A stretch of DNA of 64,000 nucleotides from Bombilactobacillus bombi (GTDB taxonomy: Bacteria; Bacillota; Bacilli; Lactobacillales; Lactobacillaceae): assembly GCF_003522965.1 (NCBI RefSeq), contig NZ_CP031513.1, forward strand, positions 1,302,001 through 1,366,000, given 5' to 3'. Position numbers and translations under genes: made by a program. The notes under the pieces were generated by a model that saw nothing but the letters and a program-made list of their open reading frames with translations, did not search any database and was not told the origin of the DNA. Below, in pieces: positions 33,856 through 47,543 of the stretch. Position 1 is the first letter of the stretch. Each line of letters opens with the position of its first letter.

Positions 33856-35212
33856 AGTTGCTCAAACTATTAGTAATACATTCTTAAATTATACCTCCTA
33901 TGTTATTTCTTTAGGAGGTTTCTTATTTGGTTATGATACTGGTGTGGTTAATGGCGCTTTGTCTTTTATTAGTTTACCCGATCAGTTAAATTTATCGGCT
34001 AATCTACAAGGATTAGTTACTGCCTCACTAGTATTTGGATGTACTTTTGGGGCATTATTTAGTGGTAAATTGTCCGATAAATATGGTCGTAAATTGTTAT
34101 TGCATACAATTGCTGCCATTTTTACTTGCGCCACGATTGGCTGCGCGCTTTCAAATAACATTATCATTTTAAGTATTTTTCGATTTATTTTAGGTCTATC
34201 TGTCGGCTGTGCTTCTAGTCTTGCACCTGTTTATTTAAATGAAATCTCTCCCGATCGCTACAAATCACAAAATGTTAATAAAAATGCTGTCGCTATCGTT
34301 ATTGGTCAATTATGTGCTTTTAGTGTCAATGCGCTTTTAGGAACTTTTTTAGGTCATTGGCATCCAGTATGGCGGTTAATGATGCTGATGGCAGGAGTCC
34401 CAGCGATAATTCTTTGGCTATTGTCGTTTAATCTTCCGCAAAGTCCATTTTGGCAGTTAATTCATAGTACCAAAGAAAAAGCCCGCCAAACTTTTCATCG
34501 TTTAGGTTTTCCCAAACTCGATATTAGAGAAGCTATTTTAGCTTCTAAAACAGAGCAATCACATCCACAACAAGTTAATTTGCGAGAAATTTTTCATAAT
34601 AAATATTTATTGTATTTATTTTTTGCTGGAATTGCCGTTGCATTAATTCAACAAATTTCCGGTGTTAATATTGTCATGTACTATGGCACAACCCTTTTAG
34701 AACAAGTTGGTATGGGCGCCAAAGCTTCTTTATATGGCAATGTTTTAATTGGATTAGTTTCTTCAATTGCAATTGTTTTAGGTACCAAACTCACATCCCG
34801 ATTTTCCCATCAGCATATTCTGATAGCCGGTTTATGTGGCAATATCATCTTTATGACCGGATTAACGCTGGTTATGCGCAGTCATACTTTCACACAGGCA
34901 CAAATCAATCTTATTGTATTAATATTATTAACTTGCTTTTTAGCTACTCAACAAGGCATCGTGAGCCCTACTACTTGGTTGTTATTAGCTGAATTATTCC
35001 CTCCAGCTGTAAAATCAGTCTTTATGAGCTGGGCTACTGCAGTCATGTGGTTAACAAATTTTGTTATTAGTTTAGTCTTCCCAGCTTTAGTCGCCCACTT
35101 TGGCACTCAAGGAGTATTTTTGATTTTTGGTGGAACGAATATGTTTTGCGTTTTATTGGCGCTTCTGTTAGTAAATCCGAAATTAGTTAAAACAGCTTGG
35201 CAAAAACTTTAA
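33842..35212 (+). CDS. Sugar porter family MFS transporter
   Basis: A 456-aa, 12-helix proton-linked sugar importer (XylE/AraE/IolT-like). Signatures are GGFLFGYDTGVVNGAL in helix 1, GKLSDKYGRKLLL in loop 2-3, IALIQQISGVNIVMYYGTTLL in helix 7 and a PESPR-like NLPQSPFW after helix 6. The QQ-SGVN motif binds the sugar in this family. The exact sugar (pentose, inositol or hexose) is not decidable. It converges on and overlaps the hydrolase gene by 4 nt. Confidence 0.88.
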   Translation: MHNHRVAQTISNTFLNYTSYVISLGGFLFGYDTGVVNGALSFISLPDQLNLSANLQGLVTASLVFGCTFGALFSGKLSDKYGRKLLLHTIAAIFTCATIGCALSNNIIILSIFRFILGLSVGCASSLAPVYLNEISPDRYKSQNVNKNAVAIVIGQLCAFSVNALLGTFLGHWHPVWRLMMLMAGVPAIILWLLSFNLPQSPFWQLIHSTKEKARQTFHRLGFPKLDIREAILASKTEQSHPQQVNLREIFHNKYLLYLFFAGIAVALIQQISGVNIVMYYGTTLLEQVGMGAKASLYGNVLIGLVSSIAIVLGTKLTSRFSHQHILIAGLCGNIIFMTGLTLVMRSHTFTQAQINLIVLILLTCFLATQQGIVSPTTWLLLAELFPPAVKSVFMSWATAVMWLTNFVISLVFPALVAHFGTQGVFLIFGGTNMFCVLLALLLVNPKLVKTAWQKL

Positions 35213-36132
35213 TTATTTTTTTGACAAAAATTCAAAAAAATTTTAATTATCTGAAAATAGCGTTGCGGCTCTGTTTCAATACTTCGAATATGTTCACCTT
35301 GTGCAAAAGTCTGCAAAAATTTGGGCTCGGCTGCTGCTTGATATAGCTGTTGAGACATTTTAGGAGGGACGGTCGTATCTTGAAGTCCACAAATAAACAT
35401 TAACGGCACTCGGGCGTGTTGAACACTTTGTAAAGGACTGGTCTGTTGATAGGAACCATGAACAAATATCCGTGACCAAAATGATAAAGTTTGTGTTAAA
35501 AATTGCGCTGGAATTTGAAATTGGCGTTCAATTGTATATTTACTGATTGCAAATGCATCTGTATAACTAGAATCGGCAATCACACCCTTTACTGCAGCAG
35601 GTAACGCTAGTTGCAAACTTTGTAAAACTGTGGCTGCTCCCATCGAAGCTCCATATAAGAAAAATGGCTGTGGTAATTTTTGTTGTTGCAGATATTTAAT
35701 CCATGATAAGACATCGTATTTTTCTTGATAGCCATAACTCAAATAACGACCACCACTCTTTCCCGAAGCACGATTATCTGGCTGCAAAACATTGTAACCC
35801 AATTGATGAAAAAGATAGCCAATCTTATCCAATGAATGATGGTCCACTCCAAAACCATGTACAATTAAGACTGTACCAGAATTTTGTGTATTAGCAGTTA
35901 ACCATCCCGTTAAGTCCAAACCATCATGAGAAGTGGTTTGGACTATTTGTTTAGGCAAAGAGACAAATTTTTGGGCTCCTTGAACTACCGGGTTATCAGC
36001 TGCAAATTGAGGTGGTTGACTTTTTAAAGCGCTGCTATCACGGCGATGAACATAATTAAATAAACCTGCTCCAGCCACTATTGGCAGCCCTATCAGTAAA
36101 CTAGTGATTTTTAATAAGCTTTTCTTACGCAT
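35209..36132 (-). CDS. Membrane-anchored alpha/beta hydrolase (YqkD-like)
   Basis: A 307-aa hydrolase with an N-terminal membrane segment (about residues 8-24), facing outside. The nucleophile elbow is GASMGAA (Ser about residue 165), the oxyanion region VLIVHGFGVDHHSL, with an Asp in FICGLQDTTVPP and His in FAQGEHIRSIE as the rest of the triad. Family members are esterases or peptidases of unknown substrate. It begins 1 nt after the stop of the MFS gene (TAATATG), so translation is probably coupled. Confidence 0.85.
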   Translation of the reverse strand: MRKKSLLKITSLLIGLPIVAGAGLFNYVHRRDSSALKSQPPQFAADNPVVQGAQKFVSLPKQIVQTTSHDGLDLTGWLTANTQNSGTVLIVHGFGVDHHSLDKIGYLFHQLGYNVLQPDNRASGKSGGRYLSYGYQEKYDVLSWIKYLQQQKLPQPFFLYGASMGAATVLQSLQLALPAAVKGVIADSSYTDAFAISKYTIERQFQIPAQFLTQTLSFWSRIFVHGSYQQTSPLQSVQHARVPLMFICGLQDTTVPPKMSQQLYQAAAEPKFLQTFAQGEHIRSIETEPQRYFQIIKIFLNFCQKNN

Positions 36133-36133
36133 A

Positions 36134-37327
36134 TTATGCCTCCTTAACTAAAGCTACGCCACCAGCAACCGCCAGAATAGTCCCACAAATTAGCATAAAT
36201 AGCACATCAAAGGAACTTTTAGTAGCAACCAAACTCCCCAAATAAGGACCCAGTGCTCGACCTAAAGAACCAAAAATAACGTAAAAGCTCTGATAAGTTC
36301 CCCGATTTTGGGCTGTTGAAAATTTACTCAATAAAGCTGGGATTGTTGGAAAAGTAATTGATTCTCCAATAGTTAAAATCAACATACTAACTACATATTG
36401 CCAATATTGTTGGGCTCCGGGTAAAAAGATAAAAGAACTTCCCATAATCGCTAACCCCAAAGCAATTTGAATTTTTAACTGTGAAAACAAGGATTCTGTC
36501 AGATGTCCCATTAATGGTTGAATAATCATTAGTGACAAAGCATTCAAACTAAACAATAAACTATAATCACGCATCTTAAAATTATTATTCAACATATATA
36601 ACGACATATTACTATCCCATTGTGAATATCCTAACCAAACCACTAATACCGCCAAACAAATTAAAAATAAATTGAGATATAATCGTGGTTTACTAATTTG
36701 ACTTGTAATGGCAACTTCTTTAATAGCTGCTTCACTGGCTTGTGTAGTATTGGAACGCTTATGAGTGGTACCATCCAAAATATGACCTCGAAAAATTACG
36801 ATTAATAAGCAAGCAATAAAGCACAATGCTGGCAAAAAGAACGTTAAAAAGATACTGCGTTGAAAAATAACACTCACTAACATTGAACCTAAGGCAATTC
36901 CGACATTGGCTGATAAATACATAATATTAAAAATTCGTTGCGAATGTTGATGGTGCTGTTGGGCTACTACAGCTGTATAAGAATTAACCGCCGTATAAGA
37001 CACTCCCATACCTAAACCAATTACAGTCAGTACAATTGCATATAATGGCCAAGTATGGCAAAATGATAAAATTAAAAAACCCAGCGCCGCTACCAAATAA
37101 CCGATCAGCAAAGTACCTCGATGGGAATAATGATCGAATAAATATCCTCCCAATGCATTTCCCAGCATCATAAAGCCTGAATAGACCATCAAAACAAAAC
37201 CAGAAACCACCATCGATTCGTGTAAATTTTTAGTCATAAAAATTGTATTTACTGGTAGAATAAACCCCATAACCATATTAAAAGTGGCGTTCATTACCAA
37301 AAGCCAGCGTTGCTGTTCATCTTTCAT
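36134..37327 (-). CDS. MFS transporter (drug-efflux type)
   Basis: A 397-aa, 12-helix major facilitator. The ATG at 37327 follows AAGGGGG. Motif A-like GNALGGYLFDHYSHRGTLLIG lies in loop 2-3 and YTAVNSYTAVVAQQ in helix 5. The overall pattern matches multidrug MFS proteins of lactobacilli such as YttB/MdtG-like exporters. The substrate is unknown. It is translationally linked to the hydrolase that follows. Confidence 0.8.
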   Translation of the reverse strand: MKDEQQRWLLVMNATFNMVMGFILPVNTIFMTKNLHESMVVSGFVLMVYSGFMMLGNALGGYLFDHYSHRGTLLIGYLVAALGFLILSFCHTWPLYAIVLTVIGLGMGVSYTAVNSYTAVVAQQHHQHSQRIFNIMYLSANVGIALGSMLVSVIFQRSIFLTFFLPALCFIACLLIVIFRGHILDGTTHKRSNTTQASEAAIKEVAITSQISKPRLYLNLFLICLAVLVVWLGYSQWDSNMSLYMLNNNFKMRDYSLLFSLNALSLMIIQPLMGHLTESLFSQLKIQIALGLAIMGSSFIFLPGAQQYWQYVVSMLILTIGESITFPTIPALLSKFSTAQNRGTYQSFYVIFGSLGRALGPYLGSLVATKSSFDVLFMLICGTILAVAGGVALVKEA

Positions 37328-37415
37328 CAATGTACCCCCTTAGATTCATTATCTATCCTATCAAAGAAAAAATCACCTTACCACTAAAAACATTAATTAT
37401 TGGAGGAGATACAGC

Positions 37416-38543
37416 ATGATAAAAATTCGTTATCAACATTTTTTTAAAACTATAGCCTCCACATTTAAAGTTATCTATCCATTAGTATTAATAGACGCTT
37501 ATTTACGCCTAATTCAAAATACGGTCTTCAATCCTAATGGTTTTTTTATCAAAATCTTTAATTTATCTTGGAAATATCAGTCGTTGGGTCGTTTATTTAC
37601 TCCACTTACTACCATTTTGGAGTTATTAATTTTGTTATTTTTTGGTTACTTATTAACAACACGTTTCAGTTTACACAAGTCGCCAGATCTGAGTTTTAAT
37701 ACTGTTATTATTTTAGCTGTAGCTTGTGTCAATATTAGCCCCGATTTACGAACTATTTGGAACCAACCACCGTTATTATTAGTTATTCTCATCAGTTGGT
37801 TAGTTGCTCACATCTTTGGTAAAATTCCCTGGCCCACAATTCGAGTTTCTTTAGCATTATTCAGTGGCTGCTTGCTTAATCTTCTACAACAGTCTGATGT
37901 TTTAATAAAGTTGCCTGGAATTTCTACTAGTGCTCGCAATCTCAACTGGTGGACTTTAGGTCCGTTAGTAATGATCCGTAATTTGGCTACGTGGCTAGGA
38001 TTAATTAACCCTTTCTCTGAAACCAAACAAACCATTACTTCACCTAGTGCGACTGCCAATCTTTCGGCTGCTTTATCCCACCAAAGTCTCAATCATCTCC
38101 CTTATCCAATTAATCTTCATTCTATTTATACCAGTTATGCTTTTTTGGGAGGAATAGGCTGTACGTTAGGACTAATTTTAGCTTTATTAATTGTTAAAAA
38201 AGAACGATTAGTTTTACAAAATATTTTTTTAACAATGTTTGGATTTAATGCTCCTTTGTTGTTGCGCTTACCTGTTTTATTTAATCCCTATTTCTTAATC
38301 CCCTTTATTGTTAGTCCTTTAATAAGCATGCTAATTGGAGCACTTTTTATCCAATTGGGCTGGGCATCACCGGCAGTTTATCAAATCTTTTCGGGAACAC
38401 CAAGTTTTTTAATTAATTTTTTGGGAACTAATGGCAATTGGGGCAGTTTAATTGCAACCATCATAGCAATTATTTGTTCGACTGTTATTTATCTTCCATT
38501 TGTTAAAGCTGAGGTTGACTATGAAAACAAAACATTGGATTAA
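37416..38543 (+). CDS. Orphan PTS EIIC-like membrane protein (lactose/cellobiose superfamily)
   Basis: A 375-aa membrane protein, shorter than the usual 420-450 aa of CelB/LacE-type EIIC. The family core GFNAPLLLRLPVLFNPYFLIPFIVSP is recognisable, but the conserved motif NEPI has Ala in place of the sugar-binding Glu (NAP). No EIIA or EIIB gene is near. It is followed by, and overlaps by 23 nt, a DUF915-type hydrolase. It may have lost phosphotransferase function and act as a permease or in another role. A GGAGG site precedes the ATG. Confidence 0.75.
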   Translation: MIKIRYQHFFKTIASTFKVIYPLVLIDAYLRLIQNTVFNPNGFFIKIFNLSWKYQSLGRLFTPLTTILELLILLFFGYLLTTRFSLHKSPDLSFNTVIILAVACVNISPDLRTIWNQPPLLLVILISWLVAHIFGKIPWPTIRVSLALFSGCLLNLLQQSDVLIKLPGISTSARNLNWWTLGPLVMIRNLATWLGLINPFSETKQTITSPSATANLSAALSHQSLNHLPYPINLHSIYTSYAFLGGIGCTLGLILALLIVKKERLVLQNIFLTMFGFNAPLLLRLPVLFNPYFLIPFIVSPLISMLIGALFIQLGWASPAVYQIFSGTPSFLINFLGTNGNWGSLIATIIAIICSTVIYLPFVKAEVDYENKTLD

Positions 38544-39351
38544 TCTGATTATTTTAACAATCATTTTACTTTCATTTCCGGCTTATTATGCCATGCGCAC
38601 TAATGTTCATAGTGAAAAGGTTTGGCATAATTCACGAGTGTCGCCGATTATTTTTATCCCTGGGAGTTCTGCAGATCAAGATCGATTCGATGATATGTTT
38701 AACCAATTACGCACTCCCAAACATAAAAATAAGCATAATATTCTCAAAATAACGGTTTTAACTAATAATAAAATTAAAACAACTGGAAATATTGCTACTC
38801 GTGATCAAGAACCATTAATTGTAATTGCTTTTCAAAATAACCAAGATGGTTATAATAATATTGCCAAGCAAACATACTGGTTGAAAACTGCAATCAATTA
38901 TTTGACTAAAAACTACAATTTTAATAATTTTTCCGCAGTAGGTCATTCTAATGGCGGGTTAATCTGGACTTGGTATCTAGAAAAGTATTTTAATCGCAAT
39001 GAGCTTACTATTAATAATCTCATGACCATTGGTACACCATATAATTCATTAGAATCTAATCCTAAAAATCAAACCGCTATTTTTCGCCAGCTGTATCAAT
39101 CTAAAACACGACTTCCTAAAAATCTGATTGTCTATGCTATTGCCGGAACGAAGAATTATCAAAATGACGGTACAGTTCCTTATCAAAGCGTAGAAGCTGG
39201 TAAATATATCTATCAAAATCAAGTAAAAAAATACACCCAAATTACAGTAACGGGTGAAGATAGTTCTCATTCTAATCTTTTAGATAATCCGCAAGTTACT
39301 CGCTTAGTTCAAGAAAATATTCTGGAAAATGCTAAGAAAATTATCCAATAA
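38521..39351 (+). CDS. Secreted or anchored DUF915 alpha/beta hydrolase
   Basis: A 276-aa hydrolase with an N-terminal signal/anchor (NLIILTIILLSFPAYYAM). The start at 38521 lies inside the end of the EIIC-like gene after GAGG. The oxyanion segment is IIFIPGSSADQDRFDD, the nucleophile GHSNGG, and the late His in GEDSSHSNLL. DUF915 proteins are cell-surface lipase-like enzymes of lactobacilli. The overlap with the EIIC-like gene shows the two are made together. A terminator follows. Confidence 0.85.
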   Translation: MKTKHWINLIILTIILLSFPAYYAMRTNVHSEKVWHNSRVSPIIFIPGSSADQDRFDDMFNQLRTPKHKNKHNILKITVLTNNKIKTTGNIATRDQEPLIVIAFQNNQDGYNNIAKQTYWLKTAINYLTKNYNFNNFSAVGHSNGGLIWTWYLEKYFNRNELTINNLMTIGTPYNSLESNPKNQTAIFRQLYQSKTRLPKNLIVYAIAGTKNYQNDGTVPYQSVEAGKYIYQNQVKKYTQITVTGEDSSHSNLLDNPQVTRLVQENILENAKKIIQ

Positions 39352-39386
39352 AAAAGCCATGATTAAAATAATCATGGCTTTTTTGG
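39350..39386 (+). terminator. Terminator of the EIIC-DUF915 operon
   Basis: Stem AAAAAGCCATGATTA / TAATCATGGCTTTTT followed by a T-run. Confidence 0.92.
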
Positions 39387-39536
39387 GTACTGACCTTAGT
39401 CAATAGCTGCTACTAGTTCACATCTAGCAACAAAAACGTTCTCACATATCCGGTGAGTATCAAATAATTTGATTTAACGTTCCCAGAACGACCACTATTA
39501 AAGTGATCACTCGACTCATCGCATATAAACATAGTA

Positions 39537-39983
39537 TCACTCTTTAATTGATTTAGCAATATCGATTAAAACTTGAGCAATCATATAACCCATGGCGATG
39601 GCTCCGATAGTCATAATGACCATCAAAAATAAACGGATACTATTGACAAATTCTCCTGATACCATTGCTCGTACAGCTTCATACGCAGTAGCTCCCGGGA
39701 CTAATGGCACTAAGGCAGGAATATTAAATAATGTCACCGGCATTTTTTGAATTCTTGCCAATAAATAACTTACTAATCCAATAACTAAAGCAGCAATTAA
39801 ATTCGAAAAAACCCTACCTGCCGTCACGTAGTTCCAAAAAAACCAATACACCATCCAGCCCAACATACCACAGAATCCACAACCAATTAACGCACGGCGC
39901 GGAATATTAACACAAATGGCATAGCCAACTGTACCAATAAAACTAAATGCTATCTGCACCAAAACTTGAAGCAAAATAGGCAT
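39537..39983 (-). CDS. Threonine/serine exporter, C-terminal subunit (ThrE_2/DUF3815)
   Basis: A 148-aa membrane protein with about four or five helices. The start at 39983 follows GAGAGGTGAG. It corresponds to the second half of ThrE: IPALVPLVPGATAYEAVRAMVSG matches the conserved PG-Y block. It overlaps or abuts the gene for the first half (12 nt apart from this start), and together they make a full Thr/Ser exporter as is usual in Firmicutes. Confidence 0.88.
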   Translation of the reverse strand: MPILLQVLVQIAFSFIGTVGYAICVNIPRRALIGCGFCGMLGWMVYWFFWNYVTAGRVFSNLIAALVIGLVSYLLARIQKMPVTLFNIPALVPLVPGATAYEAVRAMVSGEFVNSIRLFLMVIMTIGAIAMGYMIAQVLIDIAKSIKE

Positions 39984-39994
39984 AATCTCACCTC

Positions 39995-40753
39995 TCATAA
40001 AAGGAAACGTAAAACAACAGCAATTCCACCACCAATAGCTAATGCGCTTAATGTACCTGAAACCATTCTAACCACACCTGAAATCAAATGGCCGGCAATC
40101 AAATCTCGTAAGGCATTCGTCAATGCCACCCCTGGAACCAACGGCATTACAGCACCAATAATTAAATAATTCAGATTATCAATCAAATGAAAATACCGCA
40201 AACCAATGGCCAAAATTGCAATCATTGCGGCAGCAATGAACTCACTGATAAATTGAATTTTAACCACATTATTAATATAATAAAAAATCAAATATCCAAT
40301 CATACCAACAATTCCAGCCTGAACAAAATCAAACCAATCATACCTATTGATAAATAAAATCATTAATGTACTACTAATTAAAAAGGCTGCAATAGCTTTT
40401 AACCACAGAGGAAAATCGAGCGTTTCTGAATCTACTTTTTCCAAGCCATCATACAATTCTTGTAAATCAATTTCATCAGCTGAAAATTGGCGTGACAAAG
40501 TATTCACTTCAGACACCTTATATAAATTTATGGAACTATGGGTAATTTCAATCATTTTAGTAGAATCAAGATCACGCGCACTCAAAAATATGCCTGTCGG
40601 TGTGAGGAAAATTTCGGGATGGCTAAGTCCACCTTTTTGCATAATCCGTTTTAGCGTATCTTGAACGCGATACATTTCTGACCCAGATTCCATCATAATT
40701 TTACCAGCTAATATTCCAGTGTTTAAAAGCTTTTTAATCCTTTGTTCTTCCAT
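39995..40753 (-). CDS. Threonine/serine exporter, N-terminal subunit (ThrE/DUF1212)
   Basis: A 252-aa protein. The cytoplasmic N-terminal part (about residues 1-115) carries GKIMMESGSEMYRVQDTLKRIM and LTPTGIFLSARD, a conserved DUF1212 pattern; five membrane helices follow, ending with the GAVMPLVPGVALTNALRDLIAGHL block. With the partner gene it forms the split ThrE exporter. It starts 30 nt downstream of the rrn terminator (minus strand), so it has its own promoter or reads through from rrn. Confidence 0.9.
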   Translation of the reverse strand: MEEQRIKKLLNTGILAGKIMMESGSEMYRVQDTLKRIMQKGGLSHPEIFLTPTGIFLSARDLDSTKMIEITHSSINLYKVSEVNTLSRQFSADEIDLQELYDGLEKVDSETLDFPLWLKAIAAFLISSTLMILFINRYDWFDFVQAGIVGMIGYLIFYYINNVVKIQFISEFIAAAMIAILAIGLRYFHLIDNLNYLIIGAVMPLVPGVALTNALRDLIAGHLISGVVRMVSGTLSALAIGGGIAVVLRFLL

Positions 40754-40784
40754 AAATGTTCTCCCTTAGCCTATAAAAGGGTAC

Positions 40785-40815
40785 AAAAAAAGGTTATTAT
40801 CAAGGATAATAACCT
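40785..40815 (-). terminator. Terminator of the rrn operon
   Basis: Stem GGTTATTATCC / GGATAATAACC (minus strand TTATTATCC...GATAATAACC) followed by TTTTTTT. Confidence 0.92.
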
Positions 40816-40823
40816 AACCATAA

Positions 40824-40940
40824 GCGTGGCAGCGTCCTAGCCTCGCAGGTAGTTTCCCACCAACTACTCTCGGCGCTGAGAAGCTTAACTTCTGTGTTCG
40901 GCATGAGAACAGGTGTATCCTTCTCGCTATCGCCACCACA
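40824..40940 (-). rRNA. rrf: 5S ribosomal RNA
   Basis: About 117 nt. The 5' end starts with TGTGGTGGCGATAGCGAGAA and the 3' end GGACGCTGCCACGC pairs with it. Last gene of the rrn operon. No tRNA follows. Confidence 0.95.
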
Positions 40941-40967
40941 CTTTGCCTCTGAAAGAACCTTCGTTCC

Positions 40968-40988
40968 CTCAAAACTGAATATTAAGAG
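40968..40988 (-). other. Downstream arm of the 23S RNase III processing stem
   Basis: CTCTTAATATTCAGTTTTGA (minus strand) is complementary to the stretch at 43987-44007 on the other side of 23S. The paired stem is the usual RNase III site for release of pre-23S. Confidence 0.75.
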
Positions 40989-41001
40989 TCCGTTCTGCGC
41001 T

Positions 41002-43917
<2,916 letters not shown>

Positions 43918-44089
43918 ATTTCTTAATTCTTTTCTTGAATCTCTCGATTCGCGCAGTTTCTCGTGATATACTTTTGCATATCGTTTCTCTTAATATTCAG
44001 TTTTCAAGGTTCAAAGTTTCTTTTGTTTGAGAGTTGACCTCTCAAAACTGAACAAAGTTTCCACAAAAGTGCTTCCGTTTATTTTCCTT
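43918..44089 (-). other. 16S-23S internal spacer without tRNA genes
   Basis: About 170 nt. It holds a boxA-like CTTGAAAACTGAA and the upstream arm of the 23S processing stem (43987-44007), and the downstream arm of the 16S stem (44044-44072). No tRNA-Ile or tRNA-Ala is present. Confidence 0.85.
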
Positions 44090-45653
<1,564 letters not shown>

Positions 45654-45740
45654 GTAGTTCTTTCTCTTGCTCATGACTTGAACTCGCGTTCTTGTCTTTT
45701 CTTTATTGCTTTTCTCATTGACAGGTTCTTATTGAACCCT

Positions 45741-45782
45741 GCACTTTTGCGTTTAGAAACTTTATTCAGTTTTCAAAGATCA
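45741..45782 (-). promoter_or_regulatory. rrn leader: boxA antitermination site and 16S processing stem arm
   Basis: TGATCTTTGAAAACT (45768-45782, minus strand) matches boxA of Gram-positive rrn leaders. The stretch 45741-45773 is complementary over nearly 30 bases to 44044-44072 behind 16S (AAAACTGAA...CAAAAGTGC), forming the RNase III stem around 16S. Confidence 0.8.
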
Positions 45783-45810
45783 ACCTTCGCTGTCATTTAG
45801 CAGCTGTTTT

Positions 45811-45839
45811 ATTATATCAGCTGCTCGGTAGCTTGTCAA
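45811..45839 (-). promoter_or_regulatory. rrn promoter P2
   Basis: Minus strand: -35 TTGACA (45834-45839), 17-nt spacer, -10 TATAAT (45811-45816): a perfect consensus. Confidence 0.93.
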
Positions 45840-45905
45840 GAACTTTTTTATCTTTCTTGCTTTGTTCTTTTAGCTCTCTTTTTGCTCTCCGTGACAACAG
45901 AAAAT

Positions 45906-45934
45906 ATCTTACCAAGATTACCTCCTCTTGTCAA
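45906..45934 (-). promoter_or_regulatory. rrn promoter P1
   Basis: Minus strand: -35 TTGACA (45929-45934), 17-nt spacer, -10 TAAGAT (45906-45911). Its -35 lies 3 nt after the stop codon of the ABC-F gene. Confidence 0.88.
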
Positions 45935-45937
45935 CAG

Positions 45938-47482
45938 CTATTTAATATTTTTTTCAATATTTAGTATTTTATCAATCCAAGAGGGGTCATAAAAGCCGGT
46001 CTCATGCGTAACAAGTATAATTGCTCCTGGATAATTTTTTAAAGATTGTTGCAAAGAATTCTTGCTATCATCATCTAAATGATTTGTTGGTTCATCTAAT
46101 ATTAACACATTAGCCGGTTCTAACATTAGGCTGGCTAATTTAACTTTAACTTGCTCACCACCAGATAAAGTTTTAATTGCTGATCCCACTTGTTGAGCTG
46201 TTAATCCTGCTCTAGCTAGAGCTTGTCGTAAAGTACGTTGAGTCTTATCAGGAAATTGCTGCTGCAAGATGACCAAAGGAGTCGCTAACGGTTGTGACCA
46301 AATTAAATCTTGTTGATAATAGGCCACTGTAACTATTTTAGATAATTGGACGCTGCCGGCAATTGGCGGAATTTGTCCTAGAATTGTTTTAATTAAAGTT
46401 GTTTTGCCAATTCCATTAAATCCCTTAATTACCATTTTTTCGCCCATCGCTAAAGAAAAATTAATTTCTTGTTGTAAAAGCGGTTCTTGATAACCAATCA
46501 TCAAATTATTAACATCGAGAATAATTTGACTAGCATTAGCAACATACGGAAAAGAAAAGTTCGGTTTCATCCGATTAGACGGTGGAGCTAAAACTGTCAT
46601 CTTTTCTAGTTGTTTTTCGCGGCTTTTAGCACTTTTAGAGCGAGAACCCGCTTTGTTTTTTTGGATATAAGCTTGCGTTTTAGCGATTTTCTTTTGCTGA
46701 CTAGCATAAGTTTTCAAATAAGTACGTTGATTGGCTGCTTTTTGCCGTAAAGCTTGTTTCAAAGTTCCACTGTAACGAGTCAAATGCCCTAATTCTAAAT
46801 CATAAACTACATTGACAATCCGCCCTAAAAAATCGTAATCATGCGAAATTACGACAAAGGCGCCTGCAAAGTTCTGTAAATAGTCCGCCAGCCAATTAAT
46901 ATGCTGGGTGTCTAAATAATTGGTTGGTTCATCTAATAGTAAAATATCCGGATTTTGCAGTAACAACTTAGCTAAAATTAATTTAGAACGCTGCCCGCCG
47001 CTTAAAGCAGACACATCATGGTCATATCCTAAGGCATCAATACCTAGACCTGTGGCTACTTGTTCAATTTGCGTATCAATTTCATAAAAGCCCTTTTCCT
47101 CTAGTAATGCTTGAATATTACCAGCTCGCTCAATTAATTCTGGATTAGAATCTGTCCCCATCTGTTGGTAGAGTTTTTCTAATATCTGTTCCTGTTCTAA
47201 TAATTCTGCAAAGGCGCTACGTAAAAAATCTCGAATAGTCTGACCTGGAGTTAAACTGGCATATTGATCCAAATATCCAATTTTTAATTTTTTCTTCCAA
47301 GTGATTTTTCCCGCATCAGGGGTGATTTTTCCAGTCAAAATATTGATGAAGGTACTTTTACCGACACCATTTTGCCCAATAATTCCTACATGTTCATGAG
47401 CATTAACTTGAAAATTAGTATCGTCATATAAAACTTTATCCAAATATGCATGTTGTAAATGTTCCACTTTTACTATACTCAA
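45938..47482 (-). CDS. ABC-F family ATP-binding protein
   Basis: A 514-aa cytosolic protein with two ABC domains and no membrane part. The start is TTG at 47482 after AAGAGG (SIVKVEHLQHAYLDKVLYDD). First domain: GQNGVGKST, LSGGQRSKL, ILLLDEPTNYLD; second: GFNGIGKTT, LSGGEQVKV, LILDEPTNHLD. The basic linker between them (SQQKKIAKTQAYIQKNKAG) enters the ribosome in this family. It acts as a translation factor or gives ribosome-protection resistance to antibiotics; which one cannot be told. No terminator separates it from the rrn operon downstream. Confidence 0.9.
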   Translation of the reverse strand: MSIVKVEHLQHAYLDKVLYDDTNFQVNAHEHVGIIGQNGVGKSTFINILTGKITPDAGKITWKKKLKIGYLDQYASLTPGQTIRDFLRSAFAELLEQEQILEKLYQQMGTDSNPELIERAGNIQALLEEKGFYEIDTQIEQVATGLGIDALGYDHDVSALSGGQRSKLILAKLLLQNPDILLLDEPTNYLDTQHINWLADYLQNFAGAFVVISHDYDFLGRIVNVVYDLELGHLTRYSGTLKQALRQKAANQRTYLKTYASQQKKIAKTQAYIQKNKAGSRSKSAKSREKQLEKMTVLAPPSNRMKPNFSFPYVANASQIILDVNNLMIGYQEPLLQQEINFSLAMGEKMVIKGFNGIGKTTLIKTILGQIPPIAGSVQLSKIVTVAYYQQDLIWSQPLATPLVILQQQFPDKTQRTLRQALARAGLTAQQVGSAIKTLSGGEQVKVKLASLMLEPANVLILDEPTNHLDDDSKNSLQQSLKNYPGAIILVTHETGFYDPSWIDKILNIEKNIK

Positions 47483-47543
47483 AAATTTACCTCTTTCATT
47501 AAAAAAGGCCGCAAGCACGTTCGTACTCCAGCCCCATAAAACT

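Noticed and set aside
43918-44089. Search for tRNA-Ile or tRNA-Ala in the 16S-23S spacer
   Set aside because: No cloverleaf or anticodon arm is visible; the spacer holds only boxA-like and processing sequences.
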